Assembly: GCA_018399455.1 (NCBI GenBank)
Contig: JAGYOT010000027.1
Location: forward strand, 1 to 10,343
Source: Desulfobacterales bacterium
Lineage (GTDB): Bacteria; Desulfobacterota; Desulfobacteria; Desulfobacterales; Desulfosalsimonadaceae
DNA length: 10,343 nucleotides
Reading direction: 5' to 3'
How positions within the stretch are numbered: the first letter of the stretch is position 1; every line of letters starts with the position of its first letter. This document shows, piece by piece, positions 1-7,031 of this stretch. Position numbers and translations under genes: made by a program. The notes below the pieces were generated by a model that was given only the letters and a program-made list of their open reading frames with translations, was not told the DNA's origin and searched no databases.

Positions 1-2
1 CC

Positions 3-290
3 GAACCCCTTGCCGTCCGGTTTGAATTTCTCTCGGACAATCTCAAGTTTATCGCCTTAAGCCTGGCTCCCGGCGAATCCTCAAAACCCCGGGAGACCCG
101 GCAGGGCGTGGTGGTCTATACGTTGGAGAAAATCGAAAAACAGGAGCAGCCAGCCGGCATCCGGGCCTTCCCGCCGGATATGGACGCCGGGGCCATCCGG
201 ACTTTCATCAGGGATCAGAAAAAGGAGCGGCTCTATGACCGCTGGACCGAAGAATTAAGGGCCAACGCCCGTATCTGGAGACAAAAATGA
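3..290 (+). CDS. SurA/parvulin-like periplasmic peptidyl-prolyl isomerase, C-terminal end (partial, 5' cut by window edge)
   Basis: The reading frame is open from base 3 to the TGA at 288-290, giving 95 residues with no convincing start, so the gene begins outside the window. The stretch LAPGESSKPRETRQGVVVYT resembles the end of a rotamase (PpiC) domain, where the family usually reads 'L-PGE-S-P--T--G---- KL'. It is followed by a basic, helical tail (residues about 68-95, ending LRANARIWRQK) like the C-terminal helix of SurA-type proteins, which packs against the N-terminal chaperone domain. Such proteins help fold outer-membrane proteins in the periplasm. The catalytic part of the domain lies outside the window, so enzyme activity cannot be judged. 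The stop overlaps the next start (ATGA), which implies an operon with translational coupling. The family call rests on a short tail and is moderate. Confidence 0.55.
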   Translation, partial: EPLAVRFEFLSDNLKFIALSLAPGESSKPRETRQGVVVYTLEKIEKQEQPAGIRAFPPDMDAGAIRTFIRDQKKERLYDRWTEELRANARIWRQK

Positions 291-868
291 GCCCGCAGCG
301 AATCCGACGGCGACACTATTTCATCAACAAGGAGTTTCAGGGAAAAAGCATATTTAACTATTTTCTCCTGGTACTGGCCGGGAGTGTGCTGTTTTCTCTG
401 ATCTTTAGCCTGTTCTCCTCCAGCACCCTGTCCATCGTCTACGACAACTATCACCTCAAGCTCGGTACCACCCCCGAAATTCTGCTGGAAAAGCTATTCA
501 GCACCCAGTGGTTTTTCATTGTTATCGGCGGCCTGATCATTGCGTTGATTACCCTTTTCCTGACCCACCGGGTAGCCGGTCCCTTTTACCGGTTTGAAAA
601 AAGCCTGGAGGCCATGAAGGACGGGGATATTTCCGGAAGTATCCATCTGCGAAAAAAAGACGAAGGAAAAACCATCGCCGAGCAGCTAAACGCCTTTAAC
701 GCCATGCTCGCAAAACGGCTCACCGCCCTGGAAACGCTCAGCCATGAAATTGACGGCCTGGCGGCAGGTATGGATGAGGCGGGGGAGGACGCCGCCTCCG
801 GTAAAATCAGGGAAAAATGCCTGCAGATCGATGCCCTGATCAATGGGTTTACCTTCAGACGGCAGTAA
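287..868 (+). CDS. Two-TM HAMP-domain membrane protein
   Basis: 193 residues. The N-terminus is basic (MSPQRIRRRHYF), followed by a first membrane helix at about 23-45, a short extracytoplasmic loop (46-73), a second helix at about 74-93 and a HAMP domain at about 94-146 that starts HRVAGPFYRFEKSL, with the conserved proline at residue 99. The rest is a helical, partly acidic tail with no methyl-accepting, kinase or cyclase domain. HAMP domains normally pass a signal from membrane helices to an output domain; here the output domain is missing, so the protein may act by contact with a partner or be a structural remnant. The start is well supported: GGAG at 277-280 lies 6 nt upstream, inside the preceding gene. 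It overlaps the SurA-like gene by 4 nt and lies 21 nt before the peptidase-like gene. The name of the protein and its partner are not recognised. Confidence 0.85.
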   Translation: MSPQRIRRRHYFINKEFQGKSIFNYFLLVLAGSVLFSLIFSLFSSSTLSIVYDNYHLKLGTTPEILLEKLFSTQWFFIVIGGLIIALITLFLTHRVAGPFYRFEKSLEAMKDGDISGSIHLRKKDEGKTIAEQLNAFNAMLAKRLTALETLSHEIDGLAAGMDEAGEDAASGKIREKCLQIDALINGFTFRRQ

Positions 869-889
869 ATTTTTCAGGATTGTCTGTGG

Positions 890-1441
890 ATGAAGCGCCG
901 CCTTCGCATCAGCTTATGGCGAGGTATCCGGTGGGTCCTCGTTATACCGGCCGCAATAGCAGCCGCCATTCTTCCCTGCCACGGTTTTGAAATCGCAAGC
1001 CGGTTTGCAACCATCGAATACCAGAGCCCGGAAGCGCTCAGGGAATTCAACCACGAGCTTTACATGGGCCGGCTGAAACACCAGGTGCAGCCGGGCGAGA
1101 CCCTGGAAGAGGAGGTCGGCAACAAGCTGGACTATATTGTGCAGAAGGTCATGCTGGTGCTGGACATGCATCCGCCAACCCTGAAGTTCAGGGTGGTGAT
1201 CCACCCTTCAAAAGAGGCGGTTCAAAAGGATTTCAAACAGCTTTACGGAATGGACGTCAACTACATTGCCTTCTATGCGCCAACGCGAAACACGGTCTTC
1301 TATTCCGCCAGAAAGGCCCGCCTCCGCGTGGTGGCCCATGAAATCGGCCATGTCGTGGCAGAAAACTACTTCAAGATTTCCCCGCCCCCGAAAATCCACG
1401 AAGTCATGGCCCAGTACGCGGAAAAACACATCACCGACTAA
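890..1441 (+). CDS. Small secreted zinc metallopeptidase-like protein (HEIGH motif, peptidase MA superfamily-like)
   Basis: 183 residues. The N-terminus has a basic stretch and a hydrophobic segment (about 15-32, ending near LPCHGFEI) that reads as a signal peptide or signal anchor; C30 in this context is not a clear lipobox. The mature part carries a zincin motif, H150-E151-I-G-H154 (VVAHEIGHVV), and 17 residues later HEVMAQYAE, which resembles the third-ligand helix of gluzincins (usually 'EG-A-Y'); E171 is the likely third zinc ligand. The protein stops just 12 residues after E171, so it is a minimal catalytic domain. Substrate is unknown. A weak AGGA (876-879) lies 10 nt before the ATG. 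It follows the HAMP gene by 21 nt and converges with the Wzy-like gene, with only 4 nt between the two stops. Peptidase activity is inferred from the motif only. Confidence 0.8.
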   Translation: MKRRLRISLWRGIRWVLVIPAAIAAAILPCHGFEIASRFATIEYQSPEALREFNHELYMGRLKHQVQPGETLEEEVGNKLDYIVQKVMLVLDMHPPTLKFRVVIHPSKEAVQKDFKQLYGMDVNYIAFYAPTRNTVFYSARKARLRVVAHEIGHVVAENYFKISPPPKIHEVMAQYAEKHITD

Positions 1442-1445
1442 TCCC

Positions 1446-3830
1446 TCAATTCGATAATTCTTTAATTCGTTTTATCGCCCTCTCGTTGCCCGGCTCAATC
1501 AAAAGCGCGGCTTCGTATTTGGCCTTCGCTTTATAAAAGATCCCCTGGGCCTTGTAAAGATCGCCCAGCATGATTTTTATCCCGGCATCCCGGGGCAGCA
1601 AGGCCTCGGCCCGCTGCATCACTTCCATGGCCGCCTGGGTCCGGCCCTGGTTTTTGAAAAACCGGTAGATCCGGTAAATGTCGGAGTGTCTGAAACCGCG
1701 GCCGGCCGCCATCAAATCGAGAGCATGCCGGTAGCTGTTTTCAGCCGCCTCCGGCTCGCCCGCACTGTCGAGAAACTTCCCGAACGCAACGGCCGCGGCC
1801 GGTAGATCCGGCATGGCACGGCGCATTTCCTCAATCGTAAAGCCCGCCACCGCCATGGTGCCCAGCGCATAGCGGATGGTGTCCTTATTGAGTTCAATGG
1901 CGCGCCTGAGCTGCCTGGCGCCCTCTTCTTTTTTTCCCTGCGAAATCAGCAGCGCCCCGTATTCCAGCGCGTTGTCCGAACGAACCGGATCGTAGCGGAC
2001 GCTCAGCTCAAGCATCCGCTCCGCCCGGTCCGTTTCTCCGGCCTGGGTCAGAAAAAGACCGTATCGCTTGTAGTAGAGCGCTTTTACCGGGTTCAGGCGG
2101 ATGGCCCGCAGAAACCCGGCTTCCGCTGCCTCCCGATCCGAAAGCAGCCATGAGGCATCCGCCGCGGCATACACATAAGCGGCATTGCGGGGATCAAACC
2201 GGGCCGCAAGAGAGGCGATGGAACGAATTTTTTTCAGGTCGGCATCCGGCGTGTCAAGATCCATCTGGTAATCCGCGATATGGGTATAATAGAAGCTTCC
2301 CGCCAGATTAATCCCGCTGAAGACCAGGACGGCGACAAAAAGTGCCCCGCTGAAGACCAGAAGGAGGTTCCGCCCGCGTTTATCATTGATGGCCGCCAGC
2401 TTGGTGGCCGGCTCCGGCAGCTGCATCCGCGTGTTGGCCGCGGAAACGGCAAGCCCCAGAAGAAAAAAAAACCAGAGCCCGTTGGCTCCGATCTGCATGT
2501 TAAAATCCGACACGCTGTGACAGATCATCGCCGACACTCCGGCAAGGCTCCCGATATAGATGTAGATCGAATAGGGATCCCGACGTGTCTTGAACGTACG
2601 GTAGGATTTAATCAGCCAGGCCGCCAGAAACGCCGCAAAGAGTAGAAAACCGATGGCGCCACCCTCGGCCAGAAGCTCCAGATAGTCGTTGTGGGCATGA
2701 TCCACGTAATGATTCTCGCCAATGCTCTGATAGGAATGATAGATATCCTTAAAGGTACCGAAGCCCGAACCGGTGAAGGGATAGGCCCGGATGATACGGA
2801 CCGAGTCCTTCCAGTAGTCCAGCCGGCTGTTCTCAATAGCGCCCGTTTTGTTTTTCAGCTCGCTGAAACGCTCTATTATGGGCTCCCAGCCGAACCAGGA
2901 CACACAAAGGCAGGCCAGTATGACGATAAGCGTGATAAGCAGCCGGCTTGTCCGGCTGATGCGTTTTTTTAATAAAAGCGCCGTAAATACCAGAAGCGCC
3001 AGGCAGGTGCTGATCATGCCGCCGCGGGAAAGGCTTAAAACAATCGATACAACGATTAAAAGAGCGGCGGTGCCAACGAGGATATGGATATTGGCCTTCT
3101 CCTGGCTGACGACCTCCTTTATCCCTTTTAAAATTGACGTATTGCGGATCCGCGGCTTGAGAAAAAGAAAAAGGGCCAGAACGACCGGGAAAATCATTGC
3201 CATGAGCCCGGCATAATGGTTGTGGCAGATGTAAGGCCCTACGATCATCGAATTGACAGGGACATGGCGAACCCAAAGAGCCATATCCATTGTCAAATAA
3301 AGCTGCAGGATCGAAGAGAAGGCCAGAAGCGCGCCGAAGACCGTCACCGCAAAAACGGTCTGGCGCAGCACGTCCCGGTTCGCCAAAAGCTGAACGGTCA
3401 ATATGTAAATGGCGGCATATGTGGCGTAGCGGAAAAATTCGGCAAGCGTTGCCCGGGGATGGACGGAGAGCGTCATCCACAGATGGCTTTCTCCGCCAGG
3501 GACGGCATTCTGGTGGGCGTTAAAGGCCGCCGGGGAAAGAATCCTGACCAGATCGGGGGGCAGCGGGACCAGCTGAAAGAGCACCCAGCCGAGCATCAGA
3601 ACAACAAAAAAAAGGCCGGGCACTTCAGAGACCGGCCGGTTGTCTGCCATTCCCCGGACCAGACAGACCAGCAGCGCCCCTGCAACGGCAATTTCCATTA
3701 CCGCGTAGGACCAGGGCTCAACCGTTCCAAAGGCCAGGGGGGGAAAAACCAGTGCGAAAAAAAACAAGCGCTTGGCCGTCTGCTTGGAGGTCCGGTTGGA
3801 GCTTTGTTCGGAGCTTTGGGTTGCCGCCAT
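1446..3830 (-). CDS. O-antigen ligase/polymerase (Wzy/WaaL superfamily) with C-terminal TPR domain
   Basis: 794 residues. The N-terminal half (about 20-510) has roughly a dozen hydrophobic membrane segments typical of Wzy_C proteins. Family motifs are visible: HNHYAGLMAMIFP (203-215), SLSRGGMIS (266-274, with the conserved Arg 269) and DHAHNDYLELLAEGG (377-391), the large periplasmic loop with the conserved His/Asp. After a last helix at about 489-510, residues 535-790 form TPR-like helix pairs (about 550-583, 584-617, 618-650, 680-710, 716-746, 749-782), probably in the periplasm. In this setting, directly after a Wzc-type gene, a repeat-unit polymerase is more likely than a lipid A ligase, but sequence alone cannot separate the two. 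The ATG overlaps the upstream stop by one base (TAATG), and GGAAGG sits just before it, so translation is probably coupled. It is the last gene of the block. Confidence 0.92.
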   Translation of the reverse strand: MAATQSSEQSSNRTSKQTAKRLFFFALVFPPLAFGTVEPWSYAVMEIAVAGALLVCLVRGMADNRPVSEVPGLFFVVLMLGWVLFQLVPLPPDLVRILSPAAFNAHQNAVPGGESHLWMTLSVHPRATLAEFFRYATYAAIYILTVQLLANRDVLRQTVFAVTVFGALLAFSSILQLYLTMDMALWVRHVPVNSMIVGPYICHNHYAGLMAMIFPVVLALFLFLKPRIRNTSILKGIKEVVSQEKANIHILVGTAALLIVVSIVLSLSRGGMISTCLALLVFTALLLKKRISRTSRLLITLIVILACLCVSWFGWEPIIERFSELKNKTGAIENSRLDYWKDSVRIIRAYPFTGSGFGTFKDIYHSYQSIGENHYVDHAHNDYLELLAEGGAIGFLLFAAFLAAWLIKSYRTFKTRRDPYSIYIYIGSLAGVSAMICHSVSDFNMQIGANGLWFFFLLGLAVSAANTRMQLPEPATKLAAINDKRGRNLLLVFSGALFVAVLVFSGINLAGSFYYTHIADYQMDLDTPDADLKKIRSIASLAARFDPRNAAYVYAAADASWLLSDREAAEAGFLRAIRLNPVKALYYKRYGLFLTQAGETDRAERMLELSVRYDPVRSDNALEYGALLISQGKKEEGARQLRRAIELNKDTIRYALGTMAVAGFTIEEMRRAMPDLPAAAVAFGKFLDSAGEPEAAENSYRHALDLMAAGRGFRHSDIYRIYRFFKNQGRTQAAMEVMQRAEALLPRDAGIKIMLGDLYKAQGIFYKAKAKYEAALLIEPGNERAIKRIKELSN

Positions 3831-6076
3831 TAGCCTTCCGACGAGGAGTAATAGTAGTAGTCGCCGTAACTATAGTAATACCCGCCTTTTTTCGCATCAA
3901 ACTTGTTCATGACGATGCCGGATATTTTCGCCGAGACCTCGCGGAGCTGCTTAATCCCCTTTTCCAGCATCTCATAACGGGTCTCGCCGGCCGCAGCCAG
4001 AAGCAGCACCCCGTCGACGCTTTTGCTCAGGATAATGGCATCCGCTACCGCCAGGGGCGGCGAATCCAGGATGATTATGTTATAGAGCTCCCTGGATTTC
4101 TGAAGCAGAAGGCTGGTGCGCTCAGCGGACAAAAGCTCTGACGGGTTGGGCGGCACAGGACCGCAGGAAATGACATCCAGGTTTTCGATCACGCCCTGGT
4201 GAATCATGTCCTTCCTCGCCGTGCCCGCCAGATAGGAACTCAATCCCGACTCGTTTGAGAGTTTGAAATATTTGTGCAGCTGGGGCCGCCGCATATCTGC
4301 ATCGATCAGAAGCACCCGCAGCCCGTTTCTCGCCATGGAAACCGCCAGGCCGGAGGAAACGGAGGATTTGCCCTCCCGGGTCCCCATGCTGGTCACCAGC
4401 AGGCTCCGGGGGGGATGGTCCGCGGCCGATAGGAGAATGGAGGTCCGAAGCGTCCTGAAATCCTCGGAAATAATCGATCCCTCCTGCTCCATGACCTTGT
4501 CGACAAGGGTTTGTTCCTTGTCCTTGAATTTATTGATGGTGCCGATGACGGGCACATCAAAGCGATCTTCAATATCCTCGGGGGACTTGGCGGTGTTATC
4601 CAGGTATTCAAAGAAAAAGGCAAGGCCCACCCCGCCGAACAGCCCCAGAATAACGGCCAGCAGCACATTGCGCTTCTTGCCTTGGGGAAGCGGCATCTCC
4701 GGCAGTTTCGCCTTTTCAATAACCCACACGTTCACCAGCTGGGTTTTCTCGGTCAGCCCTTTCTCCTCCATCCGCTTGACCAGAGCGTCATAAAGATACT
4801 TGTTGGTCTCCACCTTGCGCTTGAGAATCCTCAGCTGGATGGATTTCTCATTGAGCCGCGCGGTGTCGAACTTGGTCTGCTCCAGCATCTCCCGGAGCTT
4901 GTCCTCCTGGTTTTTTGCCAGCTGGTACTCGTTTTCAAGGGTCTTGACCGCCTTTTGAAGCTCCCGGTGTTTCTTCGCCGCCAGCTGCGAGAGCTCATTT
5001 CTGGCCGCGATCATCCGGGGGTGCTTCGGCCCGTATTTCTTGGATAGCTCGGAGATCTTCTGCTCGGCTTCAAGTATCCGCTGATTGATCGCGTCCACCG
5101 ACGCGTCTTCGGCAATGACCGAGATGGTCTCCAGCGCCTCGTCGCTTTTGCCCTTGACCTGGTTGTAAATGGTTTCCAGTTCCTTGCGCCGGGCCTCGGC
5201 CTTGGTCAGCTTGTCGGAAAATTCGGCCAGGCGCTCGGGAAGGATGGCCAGCCGGTCCTCGATGGTCACGATATTGTGCTTTTTCTTGTATTCATGGAGC
5301 GCCTGCTCGGATGCCTCCAGTTTTTCGCGCTGCAGGTCCGCTTTCTTTTTCATCCAGTCAATGCTGTAGCCGGCGGTTTCCATGCGCATATCCAGCAGCT
5401 GATCAATATAGGCCTGGGCCACCGAGTTGGCAATGCGTTTGGCCAGCACGGGATTGGGGCAGGTAAAGCTGATGGACACCACCTTGGTTTGTTCAATCGG
5501 TTTTACCGTGATGCCGGTGCGAATGATGGACTGCATGATTTCGGCCATAGTCGGCGGCTTGCGCATCCCGCCGGGCGCCATCCCCCCCTCGGGCGCTGCC
5601 GGACTCTCGGATAAAAGCGCCTTGATACCGATGGTCTCCTTGAAACCCTGCCAGGCCTCTGCCATCCACTGCCGGATGGATTGGGCAATAGAGGTCTCTA
5701 CCTCTTTTCCCTCCAGGAAATACGCTTCATACATGACCTCGGCGCCGATGGCATCCACGACCTTCTCCGCCACGCCCTCGCTTTTAATGATCTGGGTCTG
5801 AGTCTGGAGAAACTCGGGATCATAGCCCGTATAGCCTTCATATCGGCGGCCGGTCAGGGAGTAGGCCACGTTTTTCTCGATCACCGCCTTGGCTGAGGCT
5901 TGGTAAACGGGCTTGGAGCGGTTGGTAAACGTGGCAATCACCGTAACAATCAGGGTCACCACGAAAAACGTGGCCACCGTGCTTTTCCGGCGGGAGAGCA
6001 CACGAAAATAGTCGCGGAGATGAATTTCCCTTTCCATCCTCCGGGAATCACGCATTGGAATATGGTCTTCGGTCAT
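3830..6076 (-). CDS. Wzc-type polysaccharide co-polymerase / bacterial tyrosine kinase
   Basis: 748 residues, with the fused Wzz plus kinase layout common in proteobacteria. Wzz-like part: membrane helix 1 at about 32-50, a periplasmic region with long coiled coil (about 240-435), a proline-rich stretch (KLPEMPLPQGK) and helix 2 at about 470-490. Kinase part: ExxRxxR oligomerisation motif (E538, R541, R544), Walker A GTREGKSS (565-572), Walker A' LLIDADMRRP (589-598), Walker B IIILDSPP (667-674, D671), and a C-terminal tyrosine cluster with eight tyrosines between 733 and 743. Known members set chain length and control export through cycles of autophosphorylation on that cluster. A Gly/Pro/Met-rich insertion (about 155-178) breaks the first periplasmic region. 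The start follows the OPX stop directly (TAAATG); GGAGA lies about 12 nt upstream. No partner phosphatase is visible in the window. Confidence 0.96.
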   Translation of the reverse strand: MTEDHIPMRDSRRMEREIHLRDYFRVLSRRKSTVATFFVVTLIVTVIATFTNRSKPVYQASAKAVIEKNVAYSLTGRRYEGYTGYDPEFLQTQTQIIKSEGVAEKVVDAIGAEVMYEAYFLEGKEVETSIAQSIRQWMAEAWQGFKETIGIKALLSESPAAPEGGMAPGGMRKPPTMAEIMQSIIRTGITVKPIEQTKVVSISFTCPNPVLAKRIANSVAQAYIDQLLDMRMETAGYSIDWMKKKADLQREKLEASEQALHEYKKKHNIVTIEDRLAILPERLAEFSDKLTKAEARRKELETIYNQVKGKSDEALETISVIAEDASVDAINQRILEAEQKISELSKKYGPKHPRMIAARNELSQLAAKKHRELQKAVKTLENEYQLAKNQEDKLREMLEQTKFDTARLNEKSIQLRILKRKVETNKYLYDALVKRMEEKGLTEKTQLVNVWVIEKAKLPEMPLPQGKKRNVLLAVILGLFGGVGLAFFFEYLDNTAKSPEDIEDRFDVPVIGTINKFKDKEQTLVDKVMEQEGSIISEDFRTLRTSILLSAADHPPRSLLVTSMGTREGKSSVSSGLAVSMARNGLRVLLIDADMRRPQLHKYFKLSNESGLSSYLAGTARKDMIHQGVIENLDVISCGPVPPNPSELLSAERTSLLLQKSRELYNIIILDSPPLAVADAIILSKSVDGVLLLAAAGETRYEMLEKGIKQLREVSAKISGIVMNKFDAKKGGYYYSYGDYYYYSSSEG

Positions 6077-6877
6077 TTAAAAGAAACTCTCCGGTACAAC
6101 AATGACATCCTCGGCCAAAACCCTCTCATCCATGCTCACATCCTCGAGGACCTCTTTTTCCCCGTTGATCTCGCGGATAATCCGGATTTTTTTCTTCTGG
6201 GCGATTTCCGTGAAGCCCTCGGCCTGGGCAATCGCTTTTATTACCGTCATTCCCGGCTCCAGCTGGTAGGCTCCCGGCTCTGTCACCTCTCCGGTGATAT
6301 AATACGTATCGGCCTTGGCGATATAGATGTTGTCTCCATCCCGGATCATGATATTAAGGGAGGCCTCGCCCTCCTTAATCAGCTGGTTAAGATCAATGAC
6401 GATCTTATCCTTTCCGGGCTCCTCGGGATTTCCGCGCTTGATCGTCGCCTTGCTGCCGGCATCCTTGGTGAATCCGCCCGCCTTGGAGACAAATTCGAGA
6501 AAGGTAATAGGGCCCCGCAGTTCATACTGGCCGGGCCGGTTGATCTGGCCAAGGATAATGGCGTTTTTACTCCGGTACTCCTTGATGAAGACATCCACCT
6601 GGGGGCTGACAAGGTAGCCGTCTGCAAACCGGTCTTCCAGCATAAAGGCCACTTCCGAAACCGTTAAATCCTTTACCGACACCTCGCCCAGAAGCGGCAC
6701 CCGGATTGTTTCATCGGCACTCACGCGGACGGTTGTACTCAGGTCCTCGTTTTCGTAGACATTAATTTTCAGTACATCCCCGTCGCCGACCGTATACTCG
6801 CCGGCAAGCGCCGGCGGCGGGTGAAAGAGAAGAAGGCTGAAGAGCACAGCCATCAGAAAAACAATTTTCGGGTTCAT
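6077..6877 (-). CDS. Polysaccharide export protein (OPX, Wza-type) with two SLBB domains
   Basis: 266 residues. A signal peptide covers about 1-25 (cleavage likely after PPALA); there is no cysteine at the cleavage site, so it is not a typical lipoprotein. Then come the poly-export domain (about 27-102, starting YTVGDGDVLKINVYENED), a first SLBB domain (about 105-165, IILGQINRPGQYEL) and a second (about 191-235, YYITGEVTEPGAYQL). The protein ends at DVIVVPESFF, where E. coli Wza continues into the helix that crosses the outer membrane; that helix is missing. It should therefore form a periplasmic ring that needs a separate outer-membrane pore, and the beta-barrel protein encoded just upstream is the obvious candidate. 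An in-frame TAA at 6884-6886 rules out a longer ORF. The SD is poor (AAGGA about 19 nt away). The stop abuts the ATG of the kinase gene. Confidence 0.95.
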   Translation of the reverse strand: MNPKIVFLMAVLFSLLLFHPPPALAGEYTVGDGDVLKINVYENEDLSTTVRVSADETIRVPLLGEVSVKDLTVSEVAFMLEDRFADGYLVSPQVDVFIKEYRSKNAIILGQINRPGQYELRGPITFLEFVSKAGGFTKDAGSKATIKRGNPEEPGKDKIVIDLNQLIKEGEASLNIMIRDGDNIYIAKADTYYITGEVTEPGAYQLEPGMTVIKAIAQAEGFTEIAQKKKIRIIREINGEKEVLEDVSMDERVLAEDVIVVPESFF

Positions 6878-6902
6878 ATGCGCTTAATTGACGTCCTTAT
6901 CT

Positions 6903-6931
6903 AAAAACCGCTTGATATACCGCAGAAGCGG
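6903..6931 (-). terminator. Intrinsic-terminator-like hairpin, possible attenuator before the OPX gene
   Basis: On the - strand CCGCTT (6931-6926) can pair with AAGCGG (6913-6908) across a 12-nt loop and is followed by TTTTT (6907-6903). An alternative hairpin CCGC-TTCT-GCGG (6931-6920) uses the same left arm, so the two folds exclude each other. GCGGTA (6923-6918) resembles the core of the ops element that recruits RfaH in other bacteria. The hairpin sits 26 nt before the OPX start codon. It may end the barrel transcript or act as a conditional stop; the stem is only 6 bp, so it could be weak. Confidence 0.4.
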
Positions 6932-6965
6932 CACGTTTGACTGCTGGCCGGGTTCAGGGGCAAGC

Positions 6966-6979
6966 GTTAAGGGTTAAGG
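6966..6979. repeat. Tandem heptamer (GTTAAGG)x2
   Basis: Two perfect adjacent copies of GTTAAGG. The first 13 nt (6966-6978) are complementary, with one mismatch, to 7003-7015, so together they can form a 13-bp hairpin with a 24-nt loop. Confidence 0.8.
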
Positions 6980-7002
6980 GCTACACCCAAACCACCATCT
7001 GA

Positions 7003-7030
7003 CTTAACACTTAACACTGAAAACTGAAAA
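7003..7030. repeat. Tandem heptamers (CTTAACA)x2 (CTGAAAA)x2
   Basis: Four contiguous 7-bp units: CTTAACA at 7003-7009 and 7010-7016, then CTGAAAA at 7017-7023 and 7024-7030. All copies are perfect. They end one base before the stop codon of the barrel gene. The first pair is the inverted counterpart of 6966-6979. Confidence 0.85.
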
Positions 7031-7031
7031 T

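Larger units (their letters stand above)
6878..7031. other. 154-nt intergenic region with heptamer repeats and a terminator-like hairpin
   Basis: No coding potential is seen between the stop of the barrel gene and the start of the OPX gene. The half near the barrel gene holds tandem 7-bp repeats (6966-6979 and 7003-7030). The half near the OPX gene holds a GC-rich hairpin followed by five T on the - strand (6903-6931). These are listed separately. No good sigma-70 promoter for the OPX gene was found by eye. Confidence 0.6.

Noticed and set aside
2833..3480. 215-codon open frame on the - strand in another frame of the polymerase gene
   Set aside because: Could have meant a frameshift, but the 794-codon frame is continuous through this region with intact motifs.
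3216..3833. Long open frame on the + strand opposite the 5' part of the polymerase gene (205 codons)
   Set aside because: The translation is rich in Arg, Gln, Gly and His with no domain pattern, and it lies fully antisense to a gene with clear membrane helices and family motifs.
5900..6667. 255-codon open frame on the + strand across the kinase/OPX junction
   Set aside because: Antisense to two well-supported genes and without a recognisable domain.
6966..6980. Telomere-like GTTAAGG repeat
   Set aside because: Only two units, followed by other heptamers, in the middle of a bacterial operon.
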